DNA of 64,000 nt from Gossypium raimondii (Eukaryota; Streptophyta; Magnoliopsida; Malvales; Malvaceae): contig NC_068577.1 in assembly GCF_025698545.1 (NCBI RefSeq), positions 32,319,250 through 32,383,249 on the forward strand, written 5' to 3'. The notes below the pieces were generated by a model that did not search any database, was not told the DNA's origin, and was given only the letters and a program-made list of their open reading frames with translations. Position numbers and translations under genes: made by a program. How positions within the stretch are numbered: position 1 is the stretch's first letter; the number at the start of each line of letters is the position of its first letter. This document shows, in pieces, positions 22,740-34,999 of this stretch.

Positions 22740-24255
22740 CTCGTACCCAGCCCCTAAACTCAGCTTCTTTCCCCTTTCCCTTCCAAATCCCTAATTTCCT
22801 TTCGAAATCTCCTCCACTCCCCTAATTCGAGACATTGACGGAGTCATTTAGTCTATCTGGTTCTTCATTTCGTCGGTATAGTGGGTTCAATTCTTCACAG
22901 CATTTAGAGGAAGACGAACAGTGGAATAGTTTTTGGGGTAAGCACGAACCGGTTTGATTTCCCTCTTTTTTTGTGTTTAGGGTTTAATATCGTTAACAAT
23001 CCATTTCGTCCATGGATTTAGGGTTGCTGAACACATAAAATAGTGTCATTTTTTTAGTACGATGGAATCACATCCGGCCCAATTTACTTTCTCTTCGTCT
23101 TCGTTTAGGTATGAAATTCGGATCTCTTAAATCTAGCTTTACGGATTTATTTTGTTTAGGGTTTTAAGCAGTAACTGTCTTACATTTTGACAGAGGAATG
23201 GTATGCTTTCGAATACCTAAGTAATTTTTGTATGTATATATATATTAATTTGTTTGTGGTTAAAGTTATTGATTAATTAAAAACGATTTTGCAGCATATT
23301 GTAAACCTTGTTTTGTATTTGTAATTGTTTTTGTTTAAAGGAGTCAGGACGTTTGTGAAGTCTTTCTATTTAGGTTTAATCAGTATAAAATTTAAGAAAA
23401 TTTTATATATAAAATACGCTATTATAATATTTTGATTTAGATAATTTGATAGTTGATTTTTCACTTAAGTTCATGTAAATTTGTTTTAGTTATGAAGTTG
23501 AACAAGTTTAGTTTTTCCTTAGTTAATTTTTTCTTTCCTTTGGTTGCAGCATTTTAGTTTTGGCAATCTAGTCTGCAAATTTGGTACCTCTCACTGGTTT
23601 GAAGCAATACATAGAAAGGGTAGATAACCAGAAGGTAAGTTGATCCTTTATTTTATTTGTTTTTTCGTTTTATAAATTGACATGTGATTTTGACTGCTTT
23701 TTATAATTGGTATATTTGTATTTGGGACCGTTATAATTTGGTATTTGGTTAATGTGGTGCAAGTTCTTTTTTTTTGGAAGTTCGCTTAATGTTGCTGATT
23801 AATGTTAGGGATTAAAATCAATTCAGTTCTTTTTTTCTTTGCGTTGTGGTTAATGTTGTCGCTTATTGTATTTATTTCAGTTATTGTTCGGTCTTGAAGA
23901 TGTTTTTGCTCAATCTTTCTACTAAGTGTTTGAATTAATTTACATTATGGAATATAATTGCAACTATTATCTGAGATTCCCATGGTTTGTAAAGATCCAA
24001 ATTGAAATCAAATATAATTGCAATTGTGAACTGAATTGATTTAAAGTTTTTAGTTCATGTAAATTTGTTTCAGGTTCAGATTTGATTTCGGTTCGTTGTA
24101 ATTATATATTTCAAATGATTAAATAATGCATAAGTTTAGAAAACATTATTTAGGTTTTGTAATTTAAATGGTTTTGGATTTAGGATATAAAGGATTTTAA
24201 TTGGCTTTTGCAGCTAATTAGATTGTACCTTCTCATCTGTTTTTGCTGCTAAGAT
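22740..24255 (+). other. Probable 5' leader (exons and introns) of the element C transposase gene
   Basis: No long frame is present. A pyrimidine-rich stretch with CCCTAAA phrases (22730-22830) is followed by donor-like GGGGTAAGCA near 22938, acceptor-like TTGCAG near 23545 and CAGAAGGTAAGT near 23635. This looks like spliced untranslated leader DNA upstream of the TNP2 start at 35789, from which element B now separates it. The reading is an inference from splice-like signals only. Confidence 0.4.
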
Positions 24256-24735
24256 CACTACACCAAAACATGTTTTTAGCGACATTTTTTTAGGCCTTTA
24301 GCGGCGCCTTTTAACGCCACTAAAGGTATTTGCGGCGCTTCCACAAGCGCCGTAAAAGAGGCCGCTAACGAAAACGTCGCAAACGTTTGCAGCGTTTACA
24401 AACAAAAACGCCGCTAAAGAACATGTTCTTTAGCGGCGTTTTTTTCTAAGCGCCACTAAAGAACATGTTCTTTAGCGGCGTTTTTTCTAAGCGCCGCTAA
24501 AGAACATGTTCTTTAGCGGCGTTTTTTTCTAAGAACCTCTAAAGAACATTTTCTTTAGCGGCGTTTTTTTTACCGCTAAAGAACATTGTCTTTAGCGGCG
24601 TTTTTACCGCTAAAGAACATGGTCTTTAGCGTTTTTTTTTTATGCTACCGCTAAAGAACATGGTCTTTAGCGTTTTTTAAGCGCCGCTAAAGAACATGTT
24701 CTTTAGCGGCGCTTTTGTACAAAAATGCCACTATT
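24256..24735. repeat. 3' subterminal hairpin array of element B
   Basis: Tight repeats of AAAGAACATGTTCTTTAGCGGCGTTTTTT with TAAGCGCCGCTAAAG: each junction contains a perfect CTTTAGCGGCG or CGCCGCTAAAG, and the AAAGAACATGTTCTTT linker is itself a 16-bp palindrome. Confidence 0.87.
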
Positions 24736-24984
24736 TTTGGTATTTTTGTTATATTAAATTTTCCATTTTTTCGGCCGTCCTGTAACAACAAATCAAAAGC
24801 AACCAGAACTAAACCAACCAATAGCAATAAATTTATATAATATTTCAAATTAAATTAATAAAATAATATTAATATCAATAAATAAAAGTGAATTCATATT
24901 ATTTTTGCAAAAAATGTTAAATGTTAAAATGATAAAAATATTTATGTCATACACTATGAAGGCAGAAGTTGCGACTTAAACATC

Positions 24985-26664
24985 TTTATTATAATCAAGA
25001 AGTCATTGGAGTTCGTCAGTACTTTTTGCTCGCTCGCTTCTCTCATGGCACCTCTGCTTCCTTCGCTGCGTACCGCTTCCTCACTACGCCTTTGCTTTAA
25101 GTTGTAGCTGGAGTTCTTCATATTTCCTTTGAACCTCAACTGTGGTCGCTTGCATCTGAGCCATCTAGTCTTTTAACCTCTGAACTTCAACTTGAGCCTG
25201 ACTCCCCGAAGCCATGTATTGGTGGGAGCTGGATCCAAAATATTGGGTTGGGCTAACAAAAGATCCTTGAAATCGAACCCGACTATACCTTTCAGGACCC
25301 AAAACTTCAGTAATAATCCGGTTATCAATGTCTTCAAGATGAACAGAACTATAACTAGAAGCAATCGCTTCGTACTCCGCCTTTTTATCCTTTAGTTTTT
25401 CCTAATAAATATATCACATAGTTAGGAACGCAATATTATACATTGAAAAACATATGCAACATAACAATAGTCGCATTACAAGCAATGAATTAAACCATTA
25501 GAAAATAAACACTATAAATAACTAAAATAAGTCAAATCGTATTAAGTAAACGTACCATTATTTCACCAGCTTCAGGAGTCATGGGAGATCCATCTTTCTT
25601 CCTATGTGTAATTTCAAAAAGTTTAAGGCGTCCAACTTTTTGACCGGACGACAGTTCCTACAATATAGTAGTATAAATATTATTTAATAGAAAGTTATAC
25701 ATATTCGACAATATTAAAAAAAGTAAAAATACCTCAGCCTCAGCTACACATGCAAAACTTCTCGACCCGGCTGTGCGGGTGAATTTTTGTTTCTGCCTGC
25801 TGCTTTTTCCAACTTGTTCACGATCATACGTTATTAAATTTTTTAGTACGTAAATAGAAAATACTATAAACCAAAATAATTACAATAGTTTGGAAGTACG
25901 TCATACCTCGCCTTTCTTCGAATGCCAAAATCTAACCGCATCTTCCCATTGGTACCTCAACATACTCGGCGGGACATTTTGCAATTTCTCATCGAGGGTT
26001 GTTTTTGTCTTATAATAATTTTTCTTTAAAGTACTTTTGTTGTCTCTCCATCTTTTTCCCAATGCCTTCTTTACATAAGCATCCGAGACCTCTAAAGCAA
26101 ACCTCGCCTACAAAAAACAAAAAACACAAGTTAATAAAGTAAATATAAATGAAACTATTTTCCAAGCATTACAGATGACATTAACATTTTGTTACCTTAA
26201 TATTATTGAGGGCTTGGTTTTTGTTGCTATCGGGCATTTGAGGCCATGACTCGTAGTTGATAGGTAACATATTCGGATTTCGTGCTAAAATGCCCATGTA
26301 TCCTGCTAAAAGTCGAGCTTCTGATCCAACAGGCTGACCAAAACTGTTTCGTCCAACTTTGACACGTTCGACTGGATCTAACTCATATAACTCTCTGAGT
26401 AGCGTACGTCCTCGACCTCTGCGCGTCCCACCATTTTCAGCTACAAATGGTATATTATAATATAAGAATTTGAAAAATAAATAAACTATAACAGAAACAC
26501 ACATGTAAATTAAATGTAAAATTACTTTGAACTTCTGTAGGATCCTCAGCTGTAACCGGAACATTAGAAGATCCAACTGTTGTCTGTTGTTCAGTACTAT
26601 TTGTTTCTGTCGAGTTTGGATCATTTTGAACAATGTTTCCCCTTAGAATTTTTCTTCTAGGCAT
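24985..26664 (-). pseudogene. TNP1-like (Transposase_24 family) gene of element B, degraded
   Basis: From an ATG at 26664 the minus strand encodes MPRRKILRGNIVQNDPNSTE, then after an intron ENGGTRRGRGRTLLRELYEL, GQPVGSEARLLAGYMG and YESWPQMPDSNKNQALNNIK, then ARFALEVSDAYVKKALGKRW, a YYKTK..DEKLQNVPPSMLR segment with WEDAVRFWHSKKGE, and a glutamine- and glutamate-rich coiled-coil tail. This is the plant Transposase_24 (Ptta/En/Spm) layout, the TnpA-like protein thought to bind subterminal repeats. The tail runs into stops near 25060-25140. It is the counterpart of the gene at 39617-41381 in element C, in inverted orientation. Confidence 0.78.
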
Positions 26665-26814
26665 TTTATCTACAATACACATAAAATAGTTGACAACGGG
26701 ATAACTAATTACAACAATAACAGCACATATAAAACAGTTGAAATATATAATAAGACCAAGATTTAAATTATGATATTACATATAATTAAACAATCGTAAA
26801 ATCTTACTACATCA

Positions 26815-27116
26815 TTATTCGTAAATATCTTCATCGGTATCCTGACGAACCCATTGAAATTGTGCACTAGTACTAGGGATATTATGGTTTAAGTTTTGTT
26901 CTGGAAAGGGCAAAGTTACTGATCTGTCGTCGATGTTATCTCTACTCCCACTGCCCATGTCAAACAAGTCTCTAGGGATGTTACGGAGTACAACGTACCA
27001 ACGATGTTATCAGTTGGATCTTTTGAGTAAAAAACTTGTTTAACTTGATATGAGAATACATACGGCTCATCTATCGGTTGTTGTCCTATGTGAATCAATC
27101 GGTCAAAGTTCACCAT
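26815..27116 (-). pseudogene. Element B remnant of the DUF4216-region C-terminus
   Basis: The minus strand encodes VNFDRLIHIGQQPIDEPYVF and, after a small indel near 26998, VVLRNIPRDLFDMGSGS..FPEQNL..FQWVRQDTDEDIYE. This corresponds to 39167-39466 in element C. The preceding DUF4216 core found in C (38640-39145) is deleted here; the deletion joins sequence after TTCTAACAAAG to the ATGGTGAACTTTG start. Confidence 0.72.
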
Positions 27117-27179
27117 CTTTGTTAGAAGATAAACAGTTACTAGTTTGATAAATATTTATCAAAATTTGTAGAACTTACT

Positions 27180-29220
27180 TCTGTAAAGGTTCCAATGATT
27201 CGTGGTGAAACAGAACATATCGATGTGCTTGTACCCACGATAAATGATCTAATCCTGCAATTTCAACTTTTCCGATTGGTTCTCCAAAACTTTGGAACAA
27301 ATAAGTATCGGCAAAGTTATGGTCCGTGAGTCCAGGATTCCTATTTGGTCTATTTAACCTTGTTTCAACATCTGAAAATTGTCTTTTGATTTTTCGTCGA
27401 CATTCAAAATTGTACCCACAATGTTCTCGCAGACATTTTTCTCAATGTGCATAACATCAAGATTGTGTCGTAAAAGATGATGCTCCCAATAAGGCAACTA
27501 AAAAAAATACTTCTTTTTTTCCACAAGTCCGCCTCATTAGGATCGTCCTCTTCATCAGAGTCATCATCAGCTTCATCATTTGATCTTCTATTTCTTTGCG
27601 TGTTTGGCGGTTGGTTCATCTTCCCATAAATGAAATTCATATCTTCCAACATGAACAAGATTTCAGAGCCACTGGTCTGCGAAGGAGCTTCTCTGAACTC
27701 TTGAAGATCATCAAATCTGAACTCAAATCTAAATCTATGATTTTCCGGTAACCACCAATGATGCCCCATGTAAGAGAACTTCTTCCCATTGTACAACCAT
27801 TACGAACATGTTTGTGCAGCACAACAAGGACACGCATAACGACCCTTGGTACTCCAACCGGATAAATTGGCATAAGCGAGAAAGTCATTAATGGTCCACA
27901 TCAAAGCTGCACGTAAATTAAAGTTCTCCTTTCTCAGCACATCGTATGTCTCGACACCAGCCCACAATTGTTGTAACTCTTTAATAAGTGGCTGTAAATA
28001 AATGTCGATATCATTCCGGGCCCTTTCTCTCGTGGATAATCATAGATAAGATAAGGAAGATTGCTTCATGCAAATCCACGGAGGCGATTGTATGGAACAA
28101 GCACTCATCGCTGGCAAATCTTGTCGCAGACTCATGATCTTGTACGGATTAAATCCATCAGATGCTAAGCCAAGCCTTACACTCCTAGGATCGCTTGAAA
28201 AGCTTGGAAATTTATTTTCAAATGATTTCCAAGCTAAAGAATCTGCCGGATGCCTCATCTTCCCATCATCGGTTTGTCCATCATGGTGCCACGTCGTAAA
28301 CTCCACTATCTTCAACGACATGAAAAGCCTTTGAAGCCTTGGTATCAGCGAAAAATACCGTAAAATCTTGACCGGCTTCTTTCTTGGCTGTGCATCATTT
28401 TCATCGTCGTTCCCATCTTCTATGTTTCTATTTATCCAACGTGATTGGTGCATATGTGACAGCACTGTTGGTTTCTCCGATCGCCCCAATACAACATGCA
28501 GTCATTCGGGCAACTATAGATTTTGGTCTACCCAAGACCTAAATCTTTTATCATTTTCTTCATATCTTTGCATGATTGAGGGATTTTTGCAAACGGAAAC
28601 ATCTCTCTCAAAAACTGTAACAGCATGGTCAAAGAATTCCCTGTCCACCCTCCCAAACATTTTAGCTGAAAAAGACAAATAAAGAAAGACAATTTTGAGA
28701 ATTTTGATCCCTCATACAGATCTTCGTTCATGTCAGTAAGTAGCGCGTAAAACTTCGCCGCTTCTCCATTCGGCTCTTCATGATGTACACTTCTTTCTGG
28801 TTCGGTAAAAGAATTTCCACCGAGATTACAATCATCAGATGCCACAAAGTCAGCTGGGAACGACTCCAAACCATGATTGTGAATATTAAATGCTTCCCGC
28901 AACATCCCTTCCATGTCATCCCCTCTAACGGACCGATGGTAAGCAGTACTATCATAAGATACATCCATCCTCGAAGAGGAGGTACTAGGCTTGCATTCTC
29001 CATGAAATAACCATTGTTTATAACCCCGAACAAACCCATCAACAATTAGATGCTCGTATACAACTTCACGATAATGCCAGTTTATGTTGACACACTTCTT
29101 ACACGGGCAAAGAATCATGTTCTCTTGGCTTGCATATTGAAATGCAAAATTTAGAAAAGTCTGTACTCCATTTCGATAACCGTCGCTTACCTTTGACAAA
29201 TTCATCCAAGACCGGTCCAT
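27180..29220 (-). pseudogene. TNP2-type CACTA transposase of element B, broken
   Basis: The minus strand starts MDRSWMNLSKVSDGYRNGVQ with CPCKKCVN, the transposase-associated zinc-binding N-terminus, and continues into the TNP2 (Transposase_21) domain: WTGNSLTMLLQFL, SCPNDCMLYWGD, KKPVKILRYF, TWHHDGQTDDGKMRHPADS, DPRSVRLGLASDGFNP, MWTINDFLAYANLSGWSTKG and YMGHHWWLPENHRFRFE. A TAG at about 28530-28528 and a one-base loss near the CCHIC motif (around 28455) break the frame. After VCENIVGT near 27410 the gene skips directly to the NRPNRNPGLTDHNFADTYLF segment of DUF4218, so roughly 700 bp present in C are missing. It cannot make an intact transposase. Confidence 0.85.
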
Positions 29221-29279
29221 TTCTTATTTCTTGAAGTCTGATTGTCACCAGAAATTACAAGGGCAAGTTGTTCAGTGGT

Positions 29280-29520
29280 AAGTATAAATGAGTTATGTAT
29301 TATGTAACTTATGTAAGTTATGTATTATGTAACTTATGTAAGTTGTGTATTATGTAACTTATGTAAGTTATCAAAGTAATGTATGTTATGTAAGTTGTAA
29401 GTTATTATGTATTATATAACTTCGTAAGTTATGTAAGTTATGTAAGTTATGTAAGTTGTGTAAGCTATTTTAGTTATGTAAGCTTTGTATTATGTAAGTT
29501 ATGTAGGTTATGTATGATGT
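29280..29520. repeat. ATAACTTAC minisatellite upstream of the B transposase
   Basis: Tandem copies of GTAAGTTAT (ATAACTTAC on the minus strand) with variants run from about 60 bp upstream of the TNP2 ATG. Element C has the same array in the same relative place. Confidence 0.85.
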
Positions 29521-30400
29521 AAGTATATCACTATTACGTATCGATTTATAACCGATTTAAAACTATAATATATTTTAACAAGTTCGTAAGTAATGTAATA
29601 TATACTTAAATTTATAGCGGTAATGTATTTAAGTAACATATTTAAGTAAAAATTTAACCAAATTTTAGTAAGTAATGTTTCGAGTAATATATTTAAGTAA
29701 AAATTTAACGAAATTTTAGTAAGTAATGTATTTAAGTAATTTATTTAAGTAATATATTCAAGTAATATATTAAGAGTAAAATTTAGTAAAAATATGTTTT
29801 ATTTATTAATGTAAGACATCTAAAATATACTTAAAATATTTATTTAAGTAATGTAAGATATAAATTTTAAAAATTATATTCGAACAATATATATATTAGT
29901 AATAAGTTAAATTAAATTGTAAAAATATTAACATATATATACAAATTTTGGTTATGTAAGATATGTATGATGTAAGTATATCACTATTACATATCGATTT
30001 ATAACCGATTTAAAACTATAATATATTTTAACAAGTTTCGTAAGTAATGTAATATATACTTAAATTCATAGCGGTAATGTATTTAAGTAACATATTTAAG
30101 TAAAAATTTAACCAAATTTTTGTAAGTAATGTATCTGAGTAACATATTTAAGTAAAAATTTAACTAAATTTTAGTAAGTAATGTATTTAAGTAATTTATT
30201 TAAGTAATATATTCAAGTAATATATTAAGAGTAAAATTTAGTAAAAATATGTTTTATTTATTAATGTAAGACATCTAAAATATACTTAAAAATATTTATT
30301 TAAGTAACGTAAGGTATAAATTTTAAAAATTATATTCGAACAATATATATATTAGTAATAAGTTAAATTAAATTGTAAAAATATTAACATATATATAAAT
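29490..30400. repeat. Tandem duplication of about 458 bp in element B
   Basis: The stretch beginning near 29490 and containing GTATATCACTATTACGTATCG (in part) and a run of AAGTAATGTATTTAAGTAA phrases recurs almost unchanged near 29949, giving two copies in tandem. Confidence 0.8.
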
Positions 30401-30479
30401 TTTTAATATTAATAAGTTATGATAAAATATATGAATATATACTTTTTTAATATTAATAAGTTAAATAAAAACTAAAATG

Positions 30480-32040
30480 TGTCAAAATCATTGTCGCCTA
30501 TGTATTATGTTTATTTTCCTTTACAGCACACAGTACTGTACAAGTTGAGATTCATGATGTTGTTACTTGATTGATAGAATCATCAAATTGAACCAATCCT
30601 CTCTAACATCCTTTTTTCATCACAAAACTCAGAACCACATCAAAAGAAAAACTTTAATTGATGATTTTGACAAATAATATTTTTCTCAATGTTTAGAAAA
30701 CTGCTGATACAAATTAATCTAAACTGGAAAACCTCCTCAAGTTGGAGCAGTGGGGGAACCATTCGGTTTTTGTTTCCACTTGATAAACACTTCATTCAAT
30801 AGAAAATAGCAAAACAGAAAACAAAACATAGAAAATGAAAATGAAAATGAAAATAAAGAAACATAAAATGGTACAGATACATAACATGCTAGAGAAATGA
30901 AATTTCGTGTCCATATTCCTTTCAAAGTCGCAAGATTTGTTTCCAAGTAAAAGAATTGATTTTCATGAAAGAAATTTGAACAGATAAATACATTTGATGA
31001 TTTAAGCAAAGTCTAAATTTGATTATGAATCGGTTTATAGTTTCTATTCCTAAATAAAGAAAAAGAAAACTATATATAATAAAGAGATTGAATCAAAAAT
31101 GTATATAAATTTATATCCATTTTAAACTAGATATTAAAACTATATATATTATATATTAAAAATGTATATAAATTTTAAGTATATTATAAAAGAAAAAAAT
31201 GAAAAAAAGAAGAAGATTGAATCTCATATTTCAACCAAAAATATAACTTTGCTCTTTAGAAGTTTGAACTTACAAGTTTTGAACAATGCTGTAGTGTTCA
31301 GTTCCTTGAGACTATTGGATTTTTTCTAATAGTAGTATAGTAGCCCTACCATAGCAAATATTAATAGATATCATTCAATAGGTTTAGAACAGTTTTGCAA
31401 TTTTCAACAGAACAGCAGTAAATGATTCAACATGGTAGCAATTAAAACTATATATATTATATATTAAAAATGTATATAAATTTTAAATATATTATAAAAG
31501 AAAAAAATAAAAAAAAGATTGAATCTCAGATTTCGTGCTAAAATATTACTTTGCTCTTTAGAAATTTGAACTTACAAGTTTTGAACAGTGGTGTAGTGTT
31601 CAGTTCCTTGCCAGTATTGGATTTTTTCTGATAGTAGTATAGTAGCCTTGCCATAGCGAATATTAATAGATATCATTCAATAGGTTTTGAACAATTTTGC
31701 AATTTTCGACAGAACAACAGTAAATGATTCAATTTGAAATGAGAAAATCCAAATGCTTAAAAGCCCTAAATTCCAGATATATTCGAAAGACCCTTTTTAC
31801 TGTACGCAATTAGTAAATATTTGTTCAAATTCGGTATTCCAGAAACATTCGCGCATGAAGAAGATGAAGGAAGTAGTTGAACTTACCGAGCAGTTCTATG
31901 CACCGCACAGACGAGGCGTTGATGCAGTGAAGCAGATGGTTTGGGAGAATGAGAGGTTGTGATGCAGTAAGGGATTAGGGAAATTTTAAGGGTTTGGGAG
32001 AATGAGAGGTTGGGGATGGAGAATCGGGTTTTAGCTTAAG
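30480..32040. other. Leader-side region of element B, includes a 308-bp tandem duplication
   Basis: The sequences 31133-31440 and 31441-31748 are two diverged copies in tandem (TATATATTATATATTAAAAA, GTTCAGTTCCTTG and GATATCATTCAATAGGTTT recur at 308-bp spacing). A short plus-strand frame at 31753-31962 gives MKKMKEVVELTEQFYAPHRR; I do not recognise it and it may be a piece of captured DNA or chance. No transposase domain is visible. Confidence 0.6.
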
Positions 32041-32059
32041 TTAAAAGGATGGGAAAAAA

Positions 32060-32860
32060 ACGACGTCGTTTTCATCAAAATAATTAACCCATTTGCGGCG
32101 TTTATATACCAGCGCCACTAGTAATATGATCAAACGCTGTCGTTTCCCGATCAGTTAACTCAAACTCATGGCGTTTTAGAGAAAACGGCATCGTCTCCAT
32201 AAAAATTAAAACATTTTTGCAGCGTTTACTAAAAGCGCCACTAAAAGTAAATAAGAAAACGAAGCCGTTTTCCTAAACAATTTCTGTAATTTGCGGCGTT
32301 TATATACCAGCGCCACTAGTAATATGATCAAACGCTGTCGGTTCCCGATCAGATAACTCAAACTCATGGCGTTTTAGAGAAAACGACATCATCTCCATAA
32401 AAATTAAAACATTTTTGTGGCGTTTACTAAAAGCGCCACTAAAGTTAAATAAGAAAACGGAGTCGTTTTCCTAAACAATTTCTATAAATTGCAGCGTTTA
32501 TACATAAGCGCCACTAAATATTAGGCCAAATGCAGTTCATTAACTCGAACTCCTAGCGTTTTAGCCCAATCGCCACTAATAATATAGATAAAACGGCAGC
32601 GTTTGCGTAAATCTTAAAACATAGTTACATTAATTTGCGGTGTTTTTCTAAAGCGCCACTAAAAGCAAATAATAAAACGGCGCAGTTTTTTATCAAATGG
32701 TATGAATCTCAGCCAAAAACTGCACCGTTTTGTCTCCAATATTAAGAATATTTTGCGGCGTTTGTTATAAAATGCCGCTAATGTCTAGTTTATAGCGGCG
32801 TTTTTAATAAAAACGCCACTACTACATTAAATTTTCTATTGAGACGGCGCCGTTTTGCCA
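32060..32860. repeat. Second subterminal motif block of element B
   Basis: Units of TTGCGGCGTTTATA...CAGCGCCACTA alternate with AAACGGAGTCGTTTTC-like palindromes. The segment at 32085-32270 is repeated at 32290-32475. Confidence 0.8.
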
Positions 32861-33189
32861 AATTTTAATGAATAATTTTGTTAATTTCGGTAATATTTAA
32901 AAAAATTAGATAAAATTATCAATCTCAGTTTTTTAAGTAATATTTATAAAATTAGGTAAAAATAAAAATTTTAGTTTTTTATTTATTTTTATTTTCATTT
33001 TATTTTTGTAATTTTGACAATTTTTACAATTTTACAATTTTAAATTATTATATTCAAATTATTATATATTGCATATCAATTTTAAATTAATAATCTTTAC
33101 AATTTATTATTATCTCCTTTACAATTATATAAAGAACTTATTTAATATGTTAATTAAAAAGTACTAATTAATCCAAATCTTAATCCCTA

Positions 33190-33620
33190 ACTCGACTCCA
33201 AATCCATAACCCCTAACCCCTAACCCCTAAACTTTATTTAATATATAAATTAAAAACACTAATTAATCTAAACCTTAAACCATAGCCCAATCCCTAACCC
33301 CTAACCCTTAACCCATAACCCTAAACCCTTAACCCATGACCTCTAACCCCTAACCCCTAAATCTTATTTAATATATACTTAAAACACACTAATTAATCTA
33401 AACCCTAAACTCTAACCTAACACCGAGTTTATAAACCCTAAATCCCTAACTCTTAACATCTAACCCCTAACCTAACCCCTAACCCCTAACCCATAAACAT
33501 TAAATCACATTAACCCTTAAACCAGAATCCCTAATCCATAATCTCTAATTCCATAATCTATAAAACTTAAAATTGTAACTCCTAAACTGGTCTTAAATCC
33601 TAAATTAACCATATATATAC
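33190..33620. repeat. Degenerate telomere-like CCCTAA tract in element B
   Basis: Irregular AACCCCTAACCCCTAA and AAACCCTAAAC units on the plus strand. Because B is inverted, this is the same orientation relative to the element's 5' end as in A and C, about 1.0-1.5 kb inside it. Confidence 0.82.
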
Positions 33621-33799
33621 CCTAACCATATTTATTAAACCCTAAGTTATAATGATAATTAAATTAAATATTTTAAAATTAATACTATCTTATCTCTTAC
33701 AATTATATTTGAAATAATTTAGTACATAAATTAAAAATCAATAGCATTTTAATTTATCCATTTTTAACAAATATTTTAATTTATTTTAAATCCTTGAGT

Positions 33800-34657
33800 A
33801 TTAGTGGCGCTTCATAAAAACGCCACTAAATCCCCGAAAGCTAAAAAAATGGCGTCGTTGGGCTGAAGTATTTTTGCGGCGCTTTCCCAAAAACGCCGCT
33901 AAAGACCTAAGCATTAGCGGCACATACATAAAAACGCCACTAAATCCTTCTCAGCTCAGAAAACGGCGTCGTTGGGCTGAAGTATTATTATGACGCTTTC
34001 ACAAAAACGCCGCTAAATCACTGAGTATTAACGACGCTTTAATAAAAACGCCACTAAATCCCCGAAAGCTCAGAAAACGGCGTCGTTGGGCTGAAGTATT
34101 GTTGTGGCGCTTTCACAAAAAACGCCGCTAAATCCCTGAGCATTAGCGGCGCATACATAAAAACGCCACTAAATCCTTCTCAGCTCAGAAAACGGTGTCG
34201 TTGGGCTGAAGTACGTTTACGGCGCTTTCCCAAAAATGCCGCTAAAGACCTGAGCATTAGCGGCGATTTCATGAAAACGCCACTAAATCCCCCGAAAGCT
34301 CAGAAACGGCGTCGTTGGGCTGAAGTACGTTTGCGGCGCATCCCAAAAAACGCCACTAAATCCCCGAAAGCTTAGAAAACGATGTCGTGGGGCTGAAGTC
34401 TTTTTGCGGTGCTTACCGAGAAACGCCGCTAAAAATTGATAATTGGCGGCGCTTTCATAAAATCGCCACTAAATCCTTCTCAGCTCAGAAAACGGCGTCG
34501 TTGGGCTGAAGTCTTTTGCGGCGCTTTACCAAAAAACGCCGCTAATGCTTATTTTCTGCAGCGTTTTTCGTGTAGCGCCGCTAATGATAGATCTTTAGTG
34601 GCGTTTTTTATCCAACCGCCGCTAAAAACGCGGCTAAAAGTCAGTTTTGGTGTAGTG
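33800..34657. repeat. 5' subterminal array of element B
   Basis: A higher-order repeat of about 120 bp in which GCGGCGCTTT, AAAACGCCACTAAATCC, CTCAGAAAACGGCGTCG and TTGGGCTGAAGT occur in fixed order. About six units can be followed from 33800 to 34540. Confidence 0.85.
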
Positions 34658-34999
34658 GATGGTACATTTTATTTTTTTTGCTGCTAAAACAACCATCTAC
34701 GGATACTGAATTTAGACTTTGCTTAAATCTGAAATTGTACTACTTGTTCAGGTTCGGTTTTCTTTGCTGAAAATATTTTCCTTTACTTGAATTTGAACCA
34801 TGTACGCAACCTTTCGTGCAAAAAACGCAATCAATTTGGGACACAAATATTACTCATATATTATAAGACAAAAATATTTTTAATATATAACAAATATTAA
34901 TATGGACATATAACCTATATTACAATTTTATTAATAATAAATTTTATAATTTATCGAATAAATGTAACTTGGATATATAACCTATATTTCAAATTTATT

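Larger units (their letters stand above)
24256..34657. mobile_element. CACTA transposon B (inserted in C, opposite orientation)
   Basis: The left end CACTACACCAAAACATG at 24256 pairs with the inverted right end CAGTTTTGGTGTAGTG at 34657. The flanks are GAT (24253-24255) and GAT (34658-34660). It is 10,402 bp long. Its genes read on the minus strand, so its 5' end is at 34657. Going inward from there it has a subterminal array (34657-33800), a telomere-like tract (33620-33190), a second motif block (32860-32060), a leader region, ATAACTTAC minisatellites, and degraded TNP2 and Transposase_24 genes. It lacks parts of the DUF4218 and DUF4216 regions present in C, so it is a defective derivative. 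Confidence 0.88.

Noticed and set aside
28068..29010. Plus-strand open frames over the B transposase
   Set aside because: They are antisense shadows of the minus-strand TNP2 gene, whose domains are recognisable.
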